Shown: positions 50,492 through 59,900 of the stretch, in pieces
Numbering within the stretch: the first letter of the stretch is position 1
Layout: each line of letters begins with the position of its first letter
NCBI GenBank assembly: GCA_023388515.1
Contig: JAEWGD010000006.1
Span: forward strand, 1-64,000
Direction: 5' to 3'
Length of the DNA stretch: 64,000 bases
Origin: Bacillota bacterium
GTDB lineage: Bacteria; Bacillota; Clostridia; Oscillospirales; Ruminococcaceae
Notes under the pieces: model-generated
What the model saw: the letters and a program-made list of their open reading frames with translations, nothing else
Databases searched by the model: none
Told to the model about the DNA's origin: nothing
Translations under genes and position numbers: made by a program

Positions 50492-50590
50492 TTGAAGAAA
50501 AAGGGTTTGGCAATGAGGGTTGCTGTGGTTGTTTTGGCAGTAATTATTTTTGCAGGATTTATAATATTACCTATTGTTTCGATGCAATGA
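50492..50590 (+). CDS. 32-residue single-helix membrane peptide
   Basis: A TTG at 50492 with a strong GGAGGG 7 bases upstream opens a frame of 32 residues: a basic start (KKKGLAMRV), one hydrophobic helix (VVVLAVIIFAGFIILPI) and VSMQ. It is bounded by terminators on both sides (50421-50456 and 50610-50632), which supports it as a tiny gene. Function unknown. Confidence 0.5.
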   Translation: MKKKGLAMRVAVVVLAVIIFAGFIILPIVSMQ

Positions 50591-50609
50591 TACAAAATGG
50601 TTGAAAAAA

Positions 50610-50632
50610 CAGAGGGATTACCTCTGCTTTTT
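50610..50632. terminator. Bidirectional terminator before cls
   Basis: CAGAGG and CCTCTG arms with a GATTA loop, with T-runs on both strands. It ends the small peptide gene on the plus strand and cls on the minus strand. Confidence 0.75.
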
Positions 50633-50636
50633 TATG

Positions 50637-52163
50637 CTACATGAGTGGTGAAAATAGTCTTAAAATGGAATGCAATATCTTTTTGTAAAATGGTGTATTA
50701 TTGCAAACTTCCAGCGTGATTTCTTTAGATTCATCAAGAGTTTCTTGGTAATCGTCTGCAACTTGTCGCACTGCTCTTGATTGATACATAAACACACCGT
50801 TTTCAAAGTGGAGATAAAAGCTTCTGAAATCGAAGTTTGCAGTTCCGACTATTGCATATTTGTCATCTGCAACGATGGTTTTGGAATGAATAAAGCCAGG
50901 TGAATACTCATAAATCTTTACGCCAGCCTTGATAAGCACAGAATAATTTGAGCGAGTTACGGAGTGAACATACCATTTATCTGGAATTTTTGGTGTTATT
51001 ATTTTGACATCAATACCACTTTTAGCAGAAAGACAAAGAGCTGTTATCATTTCGTTATCAAGTACCAGATACGGTGTTGCGATGTAAACATAACTTTTTG
51101 CGTTGTTAATTATACCGATATATGCAAGTTTGCCTATCAAGTTTCCGTTAATCGGACCATCACCGAATGGTTGAACATAACCATCAGGCTCATATTTTTT
51201 TGTGCTGAAGTATTGATTAAAATCCTCTTCAGGACCATCAGTTGCAAGGTCCCAAAGCTGAAGAAACAACAGGGACATACTTGAAACAGCGTCCCCCTTG
51301 AGTATCAATGCACAATCCTTCCAGTATCCGAAACGGACTTTTTTATTTATATATTCATCAGCTAGGTTTAAGCCACCAGTAAAAGCGATATTACCATCAA
51401 TAACAGTTATTTTTCGGTGGTCACGGTAGTTTAAAAAGGCGTCAAGAGATGCCCTAAATGGATTAAAGATTGCAGTTTTTATACCATAACTGTTGAGTGT
51501 CTTGTGGTAATTTTTATCAAGAAGACTGATAGTTCCAACGTCATCATACATGACACGAACTTCAACGCCATTTGCAACTTTTTCCTTTAATACATCAAGC
51601 ACTGCATTCCACATTTTCCCCTTAGCAATTATAAAATACTCAATGAAAATAAACTTTTCAGCCTTTTTCAACTCCTCAATATAGCTTTTGAAGAAAAGCT
51701 CACCTGTTGGGAAAAAAACAGTTTGAGTATTATTATACACGCAAGCACTTGAAGTGTTTTGAATGTATCTAAAAAGTTTTGCAGCAGAGCGATGGTTTTC
51801 TTCAATTTCAAACAGCACTTCTGAATTTTGCTTAATACTGTCCTTACTTGATTCAAGTATTTCAAGATAATTTGCCTCAGTCTTATGTGATACCCTTCTT
51901 CGTTCAAAAACAAAATAAAAAATCCAACCAGCAACTGGAAAGGTTAGAATAGGTATTAGCCAAGAAATTTTAAACATCGGGTTTGAATCATTATTTACAA
52001 GGGCAAGTGCAAAAATTAAGCTCATAATCGTCATCGCACCTTGTATATAAATGGAATATGTGCTTAAAGAATATACTAAAACAAACAATATAACAAGTTG
52101 TATTAGTATTATTAAGCAACGTACAAAAAGCCGACTAGTTAGGAATTTTAAAACTTTTTTCAT
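50637..52163 (-). CDS. cls: Cardiolipin synthase
   Basis: 508 residues. Two N-terminal membrane helices (about 10-55) are followed by two phospholipase D motifs: HRKITVIDGNIAFTGG near residue 245 and HSKTIVADDKYAIVGT near 423 (HxKxxxxD in both). It joins two phosphatidylglycerols into cardiolipin and glycerol. The C-terminal end is of usual length. It is a single gene with the terminator at 50610-50632. Confidence 0.94.
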   Translation of the reverse strand: MKKVLKFLTSRLFVRCLIILIQLVILFVLVYSLSTYSIYIQGAMTIMSLIFALALVNNDSNPMFKISWLIPILTFPVAGWIFYFVFERRRVSHKTEANYLEILESSKDSIKQNSEVLFEIEENHRSAAKLFRYIQNTSSACVYNNTQTVFFPTGELFFKSYIEELKKAEKFIFIEYFIIAKGKMWNAVLDVLKEKVANGVEVRVMYDDVGTISLLDKNYHKTLNSYGIKTAIFNPFRASLDAFLNYRDHRKITVIDGNIAFTGGLNLADEYINKKVRFGYWKDCALILKGDAVSSMSLLFLQLWDLATDGPEEDFNQYFSTKKYEPDGYVQPFGDGPINGNLIGKLAYIGIINNAKSYVYIATPYLVLDNEMITALCLSAKSGIDVKIITPKIPDKWYVHSVTRSNYSVLIKAGVKIYEYSPGFIHSKTIVADDKYAIVGTANFDFRSFYLHFENGVFMYQSRAVRQVADDYQETLDESKEITLEVCNNTPFYKKILHSILRLFSPLM

Positions 52164-52289
52164 TTATTATGTACCCCATAAATTAATATTAAAGAAATAT
52201 ACATACATCAATCTTACTATACAATTAGTGGATTTACAATAGGTTAATACTAAATTAACAATAATATTGTTAGAATTAACAAATATCCC

Positions 52290-52318
52290 TTGAAAAAAAA
52301 CTGGGGGTACTGTATAAT
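52290..52318 (+). promoter_or_regulatory. Promoter of the hprK operon
   Basis: TTGAAA (52290-52295) and TATAAT (52313-52318) with a 17-base spacer. A second TATAAT-like box lies a few bases further on near 52326. The leader to hprK is about 145 bases. Confidence 0.6.
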
Positions 52319-52381
52319 AATTAGTGTATAATATAAAGTATACCCTTTATTTAAGAATAATAGCATATAAGAAGGGTTAGT

Positions 52382-52462
52382 TGCTCTTGTTAATATAAAT
52401 CGTTGACAAAAAATAAGAGCATTAGGAATTGACAATATTGGATTAGTCAACGGGAAAAGGGG
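52382..52462 (+). promoter_or_regulatory. Candidate structured leader of hprK
   Basis: TGCTCTT (52382-52388) pairs with AAGAGCA (52415-52421), extended by GTT/AAT. Inside that loop CGTTGAC (52401-52407) is the exact complement of GTCAACG (52446-52452), just before the AAGGGGA ribosome site. A second TTGAC (52429-52433) could pair with GTCAA instead, giving two exclusive forms. Seven-base matches occur by chance in 150 AT-rich bases, so this needs comparison with relatives. Confidence 0.3.
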
Positions 52463-52469
52463 AAGTAAA

Positions 52470-53426
52470 GTGGCGGAAAGATTTAATGTATCACTTGATA
52501 AAATTATTAGTGAGTTTGGTTTGGAGAGCATATATCTGCCTAAAAAAGCAGAGGAAATTATGATTGATGAGAATGATGTTAATCGTCCTGGATTGCAATT
52601 AATGGGATTTTATGAATACTTCAATCCCGAAAGAATTCAGATTATTGGTAAAATGGAGTTTGCATATCTTTCAACAATAGATGAAGATACAAGGTATCAG
52701 CGTATTGAGTCGTTGTTTTCGCAAAAGCTTCCAGCACTTGTTATTACAAGGGAGTTACCATATTTCGATGAAATGCTTGAATTAGCAAAAAAATATTCCT
52801 TGCCTTTACTTAGAAGTAAGGAGAGTACATCTAACTTTATGTCAGGGTTGATTGCATTTTTGAATTTAAACCTTGCACCAAGAATTACAAGGCATGGAGT
52901 TTTGATTGAAATTTATGGTGAGGGCGTTCTGATATTAGGTGAAAGTGGTGTTGGAAAAAGTGAAACTGCTATTGAGCTTATAAAAAGAGGACATAGAATT
53001 GTAGCAGATGATGCAGTTGAAATTAGAAAAGTTTCCAATATTAGCCTTGTAGGTAGTTCACCTGAAAACATTCGACATTTTCTTGAGTTGAGGGGTATTG
53101 GTATAATTAATGCAAGAAGATTATTTGGTATGGGTGCTGTTAAGATGACAGAAAAGATTGATTTGATAGTTGAGATGGAGCTTTGGAATTCTGAAAAAAC
53201 ATACGACAGGATGGGCGTTGACAGCGAAGTAATATCAATATTAGGCGTGAAGGTACCTTCGCTTACAATTCCAGTTAAGCCTGGCAGAAACCTTGCTGTT
53301 ATACTTGAAGTAGCAGCTATGAATAATAGACAGAAGAAGATGGGTTATAATGCTGCTCAGGAATTGCTGGAGAAATTGGGGTTGAACATGGACGCTAAAG
53401 AAATAGTAAAGAATATGGATTTTTAG
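52470..53426 (+). CDS. hprK: HPr kinase/phosphorylase
   Basis: 318 residues. The N-terminal domain is degenerate as usual. The catalytic domain has Walker A GESGVGKSETAIEL near residue 158, and the HprK signature ELRGIGIINARRLFGMGAV near 208. It phosphorylates Ser46 of HPr and so controls CcpA-type catabolite repression. The start is GTG with AGGGGA 7 bases upstream. It heads a run hprK-PHP-murB-rapZ-whiA-dnaE. Confidence 0.95.
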   Translation: MAERFNVSLDKIISEFGLESIYLPKKAEEIMIDENDVNRPGLQLMGFYEYFNPERIQIIGKMEFAYLSTIDEDTRYQRIESLFSQKLPALVITRELPYFDEMLELAKKYSLPLLRSKESTSNFMSGLIAFLNLNLAPRITRHGVLIEIYGEGVLILGESGVGKSETAIELIKRGHRIVADDAVEIRKVSNISLVGSSPENIRHFLELRGIGIINARRLFGMGAVKMTEKIDLIVEMELWNSEKTYDRMGVDSEVISILGVKVPSLTIPVKPGRNLAVILEVAAMNNRQKKMGYNAAQELLEKLGLNMDAKEIVKNMDF

Positions 53427-53435
53427 GAGTAAATA

Positions 53436-54149
53436 ATGCTTATAGAGATAGATACACATTGTCATTCGGTTGCATCAACACACGCATATTCGACAGTTAA
53501 GGAGTTGGCAACTTCAGCTAAAGAAAATGGATTAAAGGGTTTTGCACTGACAGACCATGCGCCTGCATCACCCGATTCACCACATATATGGCATTTTCAT
53601 AATCTGGACTGTTTGCCTAAAGAAATTAATGGTGTGAGGTTATTGTTGGGGGCAGAGGCTAATATAATTGATACAGAGGGCAATATTGATTTAAATTATA
53701 GAGAGCTTTGTCATCTTCAATGGGTAATAGCGTCATTTCATACTCCTGTTGTAAATTATGGAACTTACGATGATTTTACTAGGGCATATATTAATTTAGC
53801 AAAAAATCATGAATTGGTTGATGCTATAGGTCACTGTGCTACGGATAGTTTTCCGTTTGATTATGAAGTGGTGTTGAAATACTTCAAGGAATATGAAAAA
53901 CTAGTGGAGATAAATGAAAGTTCGATAATGAATAAAAGAGGCTCAAGGGAGAATAGCTACACAATTTTAAAGCTTTGCAAGAAGTATGAAGTTCCGATTG
54001 TGGTTAATACTGATTGTCATTATTGTGATTTAATAGGTAAAGTCCCTGAATCAGAAAAGATGATAAACAGCTTGAATTTCCCTAAGGAATTGATACTTAA
54101 CAGTGATTATGATAGATTTATGGAGTATGTAACTAAAAAAAGAGGATAA
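53436..54149 (+). CDS. PHP-domain hydrolase, YcdX-like
   Basis: 237 residues. Metal-binding motifs: DTHCHSVAST near residue 6, LTDHAPASPDS near 41, GAEANI near 75, IASFHTPV near 96, and VNTDCHYCDL near 196. This is the stand-alone PHP family (YcdX/histidinol-phosphatase-like) that removes phosphate from small molecules. A GGAG site precedes the ATG. Substrate unknown. The N-terminal PHP domain of DnaE encoded further on is a separate, longer relative. Confidence 0.85.
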   Translation: MLIEIDTHCHSVASTHAYSTVKELATSAKENGLKGFALTDHAPASPDSPHIWHFHNLDCLPKEINGVRLLLGAEANIIDTEGNIDLNYRELCHLQWVIASFHTPVVNYGTYDDFTRAYINLAKNHELVDAIGHCATDSFPFDYEVVLKYFKEYEKLVEINESSIMNKRGSRENSYTILKLCKKYEVPIVVNTDCHYCDLIGKVPESEKMINSLNFPKELILNSDYDRFMEYVTKKRG

Positions 54150-54186
54150 ATATTATTCATATAATAAAGGTTAAGGGTTTGATGAA

Positions 54187-55098
54187 ATGACTTATATTAG
54201 CGAATTAACATCTATTTGTAATAAGTTTGGGTGTTGCACTTTTCTGAATGTACCACTAAAAAATTATACCACCTTTAAAGTAGGTGGAAATTGTAAGCTG
54301 TTAATATCAATAAACAGCGTTGAAACTTTACAGGAAGTATTAAAATATCTAATAAAGAATGAAATAAATTACGATGTGATAGGTAAGGGTAGTAATATTA
54401 TAGCTTCTGATAACGGCTTTGATGGTGTTATAATTTTGTTTGGCAAAGATTTTTCAGAAGTAAAAATGACTAGTGAAAATACGATAGAGTGTCAGTCGGG
54501 TGCATCGCTTAAAAGTGTTTGTTGCGTTGCACTTGAAAACAATATGAGTGGATTGGAATTTGCTTGGGGGATACCTGGAACAATTGGTGGTGGACTTTAC
54601 ATGAATGCTGGTGCATATGGTGGAGAAATGAGCAATGTTGTTTTATATGCTGAGTATGTGAATGAAAATGGAGAGCTTATAAAAATAGATAAGAAGGACA
54701 TGAATTTGGCATATAGACGGAGCATTTTTTCTGATAATAGGAACATGATAATAGTTAAGGTAGTTTTACAGCTTGTTAAGAATGAGTACAATAATATTAA
54801 GCTGAAAATGGATGAATTATTACAAAAACGTATTGATAAACAGCCGCTTAACTTTCCAAGTGCAGGCAGTACGTTTAAACGTCCTGAGGATAGCTATGCA
54901 TCTTTTTTAATAGAGCAATGTGGGCTTAAAGGCGAGAGCATAGGCGATGCACAGGTAAGTGAGAAACATAGTGGTTTTATTATCAATAAAGGAAATGCAA
55001 CCTGTGATGACATAATGAAATTAGTATCTCTAGTTCAAGAAAAGGTAAAAGACGATACTGGGTACGAGTTAGAACTTGAGCCAAGAATTATAAAATAA
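54187..55098 (+). CDS. murB: UDP-N-acetylenolpyruvoylglucosamine reductase
   Basis: 303 residues. An FAD enzyme making UDP-MurNAc. Seen: NYTTFKVGGNCKLL near residue 28, IGKGSNIIASDNGFDG near 62, GIPGTIGGGLYMNAGAYGGEM near 122 in part, AYRRSIF near 178, and FPSAGSTFKRPE near 222. MurB in this place beside hprK and rapZ is common in Clostridia. The tyrosine/serine general acid is in the SAGS stretch. Confidence 0.94.
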   Translation: MTYISELTSICNKFGCCTFLNVPLKNYTTFKVGGNCKLLISINSVETLQEVLKYLIKNEINYDVIGKGSNIIASDNGFDGVIILFGKDFSEVKMTSENTIECQSGASLKSVCCVALENNMSGLEFAWGIPGTIGGGLYMNAGAYGGEMSNVVLYAEYVNENGELIKIDKKDMNLAYRRSIFSDNRNMIIVKVVLQLVKNEYNNIKLKMDELLQKRIDKQPLNFPSAGSTFKRPEDSYASFLIEQCGLKGESIGDAQVSEKHSGFIINKGNATCDDIMKLVSLVQEKVKDDTGYELELEPRIIK

Positions 55099-55119
55099 AT
55101 GTAATCGGGAGGTAGCATT

Positions 55120-55986
55120 ATGCAGTTTGTATTAGTAACAGGATTATCAGGTTCAGGGAAATCAGTTGCAATGAGTGTAATGGAAGATATAGGGTTTTAT
55201 TGCATTGATAATATGCCGCCTCAGTTAATAGAAAAGTTTGCTGATATTTGTTTACATTCTGAAGGAAAGCTTGAAAGGGTTGCTATTGCTGTTGATATTC
55301 GCTCTGGTGATAAGTTTAACGATATTATTGATAGCATAGAAAATATAAAAAATACTGGGTTGGATGTAAAGGTTTTATATCTTGAAGCTAATGATGAGGT
55401 TTTGTTTAAACGCTATAAGGAAACAAGAAGAAAGCATCCACTTGACTCAAAATTTCATGGAAGTCTTCATAAGGCAATTGCTTATGAACGTGAGCTGTTA
55501 AACGCATTAAGAGAAATTGCTAGCTATTATATTGACACCTCATATTTGTCGAATGGTAAATTAAAGGAACAGATTATCAGTATATTTTTGGAGAAAGCAA
55601 GTGACTCAATGATGATACAGGTTATGTCATTTGGCTTTAAGTATGGCTCAACAACGGAGGCAGATTTGATTTTTGATGTACGGTGCTTGCCTAATCCATT
55701 TTATATTAAAGAGCTGAAAAAGCTTACAGGTTGTGATTCAAGTGTTCGTGATTATGTTATGGGTTTTGAGCAGTCACAGGAGCTTTTGGAGAAGCTAAAG
55801 GACTTGCTAGATTTTCTTATTCCATTATATGTGCGTGAGGGTAAGAGTCAGCTTGTAATTGCATTTGGATGCACTGGTGGAAAGCATAGGTCTGTGACTT
55901 TTGTAGAATATATAGCTGATTATTTGATAAGCAAGGGCTTGCGAGTGCATAAAAGTCATAGGGATATTACAAAAGATAGGGGCTAA
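55120..55986 (+). CDS. rapZ: RNase adapter / nucleotide-binding protein RapZ (YvcJ)
   Basis: 288 residues. Walker A GLSGSGKS at residues 8-15, IDNMPPQLI near 34, and the C-terminal domain with YVREGKSQLVIAFGCTGGKHRSV near 245. In E. coli it steers RNase E to glmZ and binds glucosamine-6-phosphate; in Bacillus YvcJ has GTPase activity and affects competence. GGGAGG precedes the ATG. It lies 21 bases before whiA with no yvcK between. Confidence 0.94.
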   Translation: MQFVLVTGLSGSGKSVAMSVMEDIGFYCIDNMPPQLIEKFADICLHSEGKLERVAIAVDIRSGDKFNDIIDSIENIKNTGLDVKVLYLEANDEVLFKRYKETRRKHPLDSKFHGSLHKAIAYERELLNALREIASYYIDTSYLSNGKLKEQIISIFLEKASDSMMIQVMSFGFKYGSTTEADLIFDVRCLPNPFYIKELKKLTGCDSSVRDYVMGFEQSQELLEKLKDLLDFLIPLYVREGKSQLVIAFGCTGGKHRSVTFVEYIADYLISKGLRVHKSHRDITKDRG

Positions 55987-56007
55987 AAATGAGAGGATGG
56001 TGAGAGT

Positions 56008-56922
56008 GTGTCATTCTCTAATGTCGTAAAAGAGGAACTAAGTTTAACGGTAAATGATAAGGATAAGCGATATGCCTGTTTGTATGGGATAATGCTTTTT
56101 TGCAAGCAGTTTAATAGGAACATGGTTAATTTACAGACGGAAAGTGTTGGTTTAGCTGAATTATTTCCCAAACTGATTGACGAAGTGTTTAATGGTGAGG
56201 TTATAATAAAGTATGATAAAAGTCAGAGGGTTAAGGGTAAAAATCTTCACAGCTTTTTGATAAATGATAAAAAAAGCATGGATAAAATAATGAAGGCATA
56301 TAGGATTAATCCAGATAAGCGTGAAGTAAATCTTATAAATATTGCTAATAATAGCATAGGATTGTTTACGGCAGGGGTTTTTTTATCATGTGGCAGTATA
56401 AACGACCCGAATAAGGAATATCACCTTGAATTTGTAATTACTACTGAACAGCTATATCTGGATTTTAGTAAAATTTTGCAGTCATTTGGTTTTTCATTGA
56501 AGATGATTAAACGCAAGAATGATTTTATTTTGTACATAAAGGGCAGTGAGGAAATTGAGGATATACTGACGTTTATGGGAGCACAACAATCCACTTTGGA
56601 TATAATGAACATAAAAATTCTCAAGAATGTACGAAATAGGGCGAATAGGGTTGCTAATTGTGATACTGCAAATATTGACAAGGTGATTATGGCATCAACA
56701 AGGCAAGTTAATGATATTGAACTTATTGATAAGAATATTGGGTTGAATAATATTTCGCCAGATTTGAGAGAGGTTGCAGAGTTGCGACTTGAAAATCCTG
56801 AGCTTAGTTTAAAGGAAATAGGCGAACTGATGGCAAAACCATTGCAACGCTCGGGAGTTAATCGTAGGTTTCAGAAAATTGCCAAAATTGCAGATGAGAT
56901 AAGAAATACTAAGGATTTATAA
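56008..56922 (+). CDS. whiA: Division/sporulation regulator WhiA
   Basis: 304 residues. The N-terminal LAGLIDADG-type fold (AGVFLSCGSINDPNKEYHLE near residue 117) and the C-terminal helix-turn-helix (NPELSLKEIGELMAKPLQ near 263) match WhiA. It links chromosome and division in Firmicutes and controls sporulation in Streptomyces. The start is GTG. In Bacillus the order is yvcJ-yvcK-whiA; yvcK is absent here. Confidence 0.94.
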   Translation: MSFSNVVKEELSLTVNDKDKRYACLYGIMLFCKQFNRNMVNLQTESVGLAELFPKLIDEVFNGEVIIKYDKSQRVKGKNLHSFLINDKKSMDKIMKAYRINPDKREVNLINIANNSIGLFTAGVFLSCGSINDPNKEYHLEFVITTEQLYLDFSKILQSFGFSLKMIKRKNDFILYIKGSEEIEDILTFMGAQQSTLDIMNIKILKNVRNRANRVANCDTANIDKVIMASTRQVNDIELIDKNIGLNNISPDLREVAELRLENPELSLKEIGELMAKPLQRSGVNRRFQKIAKIADEIRNTKDL

Positions 56923-56952
56923 GATGAAAAAACAGAGGGTTGAATTTGAGAT

Positions 56953-59900
56953 ATGGGTGAATTTGTACATCTGCACGTTCATAGCGAATATAGTTTACTT
57001 GATGGTGCGTGTCGAATAAAACAGCTTGTTAAGCGTGCAAAGGAGTTAGGACAGAATGCAGTTGCTATGACGGATCATGGCTGTATGTATGGTGCAGTTG
57101 AGTTTTACAACGAGGCTAAAAAAGATGGCATTAAGCCGATTATTGGTTGTGAGGTTTATGTTGCTCCAAGAACAAGGCATGATAAGGTTCATAAGGTTGA
57201 CAATAGCCCATATCATTTAGTTTTGCTTTGCGAAGATAATGAGGGATATGAGAACCTGATTAAGCTTGTTTCCATAGGTTATATAGAGGGGTTTTATAAT
57301 AAACCTAGAGTTGATATTGAGCTTTTGCGAAAACATAGCAAAGGCTTGATTTGTCTGTCTGCTTGTCTTGCAGGAGAAGTTGCACGAAAGCTTGTGAATA
57401 ATGATTATGATGGAGCAAAAAAGACAGCGTTACTTTATAATGAAATTTTTGGCGATGGGAATTATTTTCTTGAGGTGCAAAATCATGGGATAACTGAGCA
57501 GATAAAAATTCTGCCGATGCTTTATAAGCTTTCACAGGAAACTGGAATTGCTCTTGTTGCGACTAATGACGCTCACTATATTTCCAAAGAAGATGCAAAA
57601 ATGCAAAAAGTTTTGCTTTCTATTCAAACGAATACAACTATTTTAGAGCCTAATGGTATGGGCTTTGAAACGGATAACTTTTATATTAAAAGCTATGATG
57701 AGATGGCTAAACTTTTCGTAAATGTGCCGTCTGCGTTGGATAATACCGTCAAGATAGCTGAAAGGTGTAATGTTGAGTTTGAATTTGGCGTAATAAAACT
57801 TCCTAAGTTTGAGATACAAGACATTGATGATAATGTAGATTATTTTAGAAAGCTATGCTATGAGGGACTTTATAATTTTTATGGAAATAATCCATCACAG
57901 ATGATAATTGACAGAATGGAATATGAGCTTTCAACTATTATTAAGATGGGTTATGTGGATTACTTCCTTATTGTATGGGATTTTGTTAAGTATGCAAAGG
58001 ATAATGATATTCCTGTTGGGCCAGGTAGGGGTTCGGGTGCTGGAAGCCTTTGTGCATACTGTACGGGCATAACTGGAATTGACCCCATAAAGTATAATCT
58101 AATCTTTGAGAGGTTTTTAAATCCTGAAAGAATAAGTATGCCCGACTTTGATATTGATTTTTGCATTGAAGGTAGACAGCGTGTAATAGACTATGTCGTT
58201 AAACGCTATGGTAGCGATAGGGTGGCACAGATTGTAACGTTTGGTACTATGGCTGCAAGGGGTGCAATAAGGGACGTTGGGCGTGCTATGGGTGCCCCTT
58301 ATCAGCTATGCGACAAAATTGCAAAGATGATACCAAATGAAATGAATATAACGATTGAAAAGGCACTTAAAAGGAATGACGAATTGCTTAGTGTTTATAA
58401 TTCCGATAAAGTTGTTCATGAGTTGGTTGATATGGCAAAAAAGGTTGAGGGAATGCCAAGACATACTTCTGTTCATGCTGCGGGAGTTGTGATTGCAAGT
58501 TCATCTGTAAGTGATTTTGTACCATTATCACGCAATGATGACTCAATTGTTACACAGTATGAAATGACGGTTCTTGAAAGTTTGGGAATGCTTAAAATGG
58601 ACTTTCTAGGACTTAGAAACCTCACAGTAATTCGTGATTGTGAAGAAAGCATTAGGATTAATCAGCCAAAATTTGATATAAAAAATATTGCAATTGATGA
58701 TAAAGAAGTTTTTGAAATGCTTGCAAAAGGCAAGACAGCGGGTGTTTTTCAGTTTGAAAGTGCAGGAATGCGACAGGTTCTTACAAGGCTTGTTCCAGAA
58801 AATATTGAGGATTTGATTGCTGTTATTTCGCTATATCGTCCTGGACCTATGGAATCAATTCCTAAGTATATTAGAAACAGGCATAATCCATTAAAGGTTA
58901 CGTATAAGCATTCACTTTTGAAGAATATTCTTGATGTAACATATGGCTGTATTGTGTATCAGGAGCAAGTTATGGAGATATGTCGAACGCTTGCTGGTTA
59001 TTCATATGGCAGAGCAGATTTAGTTCGTAGAGCGATGTCAAAGAAAAAGCATGATGTGATGGATAAGGAGAGGAACAGCTTTATTCATGGTGAGGTTAAT
59101 GCTGACGGTACGGTTAACTGTGTCGGTGCAATGAAAAATGGAGTTTCTGAAGCTGTGGCAAATGATATTTTCAATGAAATGTCAAGCTTTGCGTCTTATG
59201 CCTTTAATAAATCCCATGCAGCTGCCTATGCCTATCTTTCATATCAAACCGCCTTTTTGAAATGTCATTATTTTAATGAATACATGGCAGCATTGATGAC
59301 AAGTGTTTTATCGAACACTTCAAAGCTTATGGAGTATATCGAGGAATGTGAAATCAACGGTATTAAGATACTTAGACCTGATATAAATGAAAGCTGTGAG
59401 GCGTTTACAATTTCTAAAAAGGGAATACATTTTGGATTGCTTGCAATAAAGAATCTTGGTAAAGCCACAATACAAAATATTATAGCTGAACGAGATAATA
59501 ATGGAAAATATGTATCATTACAAAACTTTTGCGAGAGGATGTCCGAAACAGACATAAACAAACGCTCTCTTGAAAGCCTGATAAAAGCTGGTGCTTTCGA
59601 TGGTTTAGGGCTAAATCGTCGGCAAATGCTTGATAATCATGAGGTAATGTTAAACAGTATTCTTGACCAGTCAAAACAACAGGTTGAGGGTCAAATGGAC
59701 TTGTTTGGTAATGAAGTTGAAAAAGAAAGGTTTAGCATTAAATTTGCAGATGTTGAGGAATATCCACTTAAACATATGCTGAAGATGGAAAAGGATACAA
59801 TTGGAATGTATGTTTCAGGGCATCCACTTTCTCAATACAGTCTGTATAGTAAATTATTGAGGTTGGATACAATACAAAATATAATCAATGAAAATTTTAC

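Larger units (their letters stand above)
52164..52469. other. 306-base divergent region between cls and hprK
   Basis: The cls side is AT-rich with no clear box. The hprK side has the promoter at 52290-52318 and a leader of about 145 bases with a possible pseudoknot. No gene. Confidence 0.6.
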
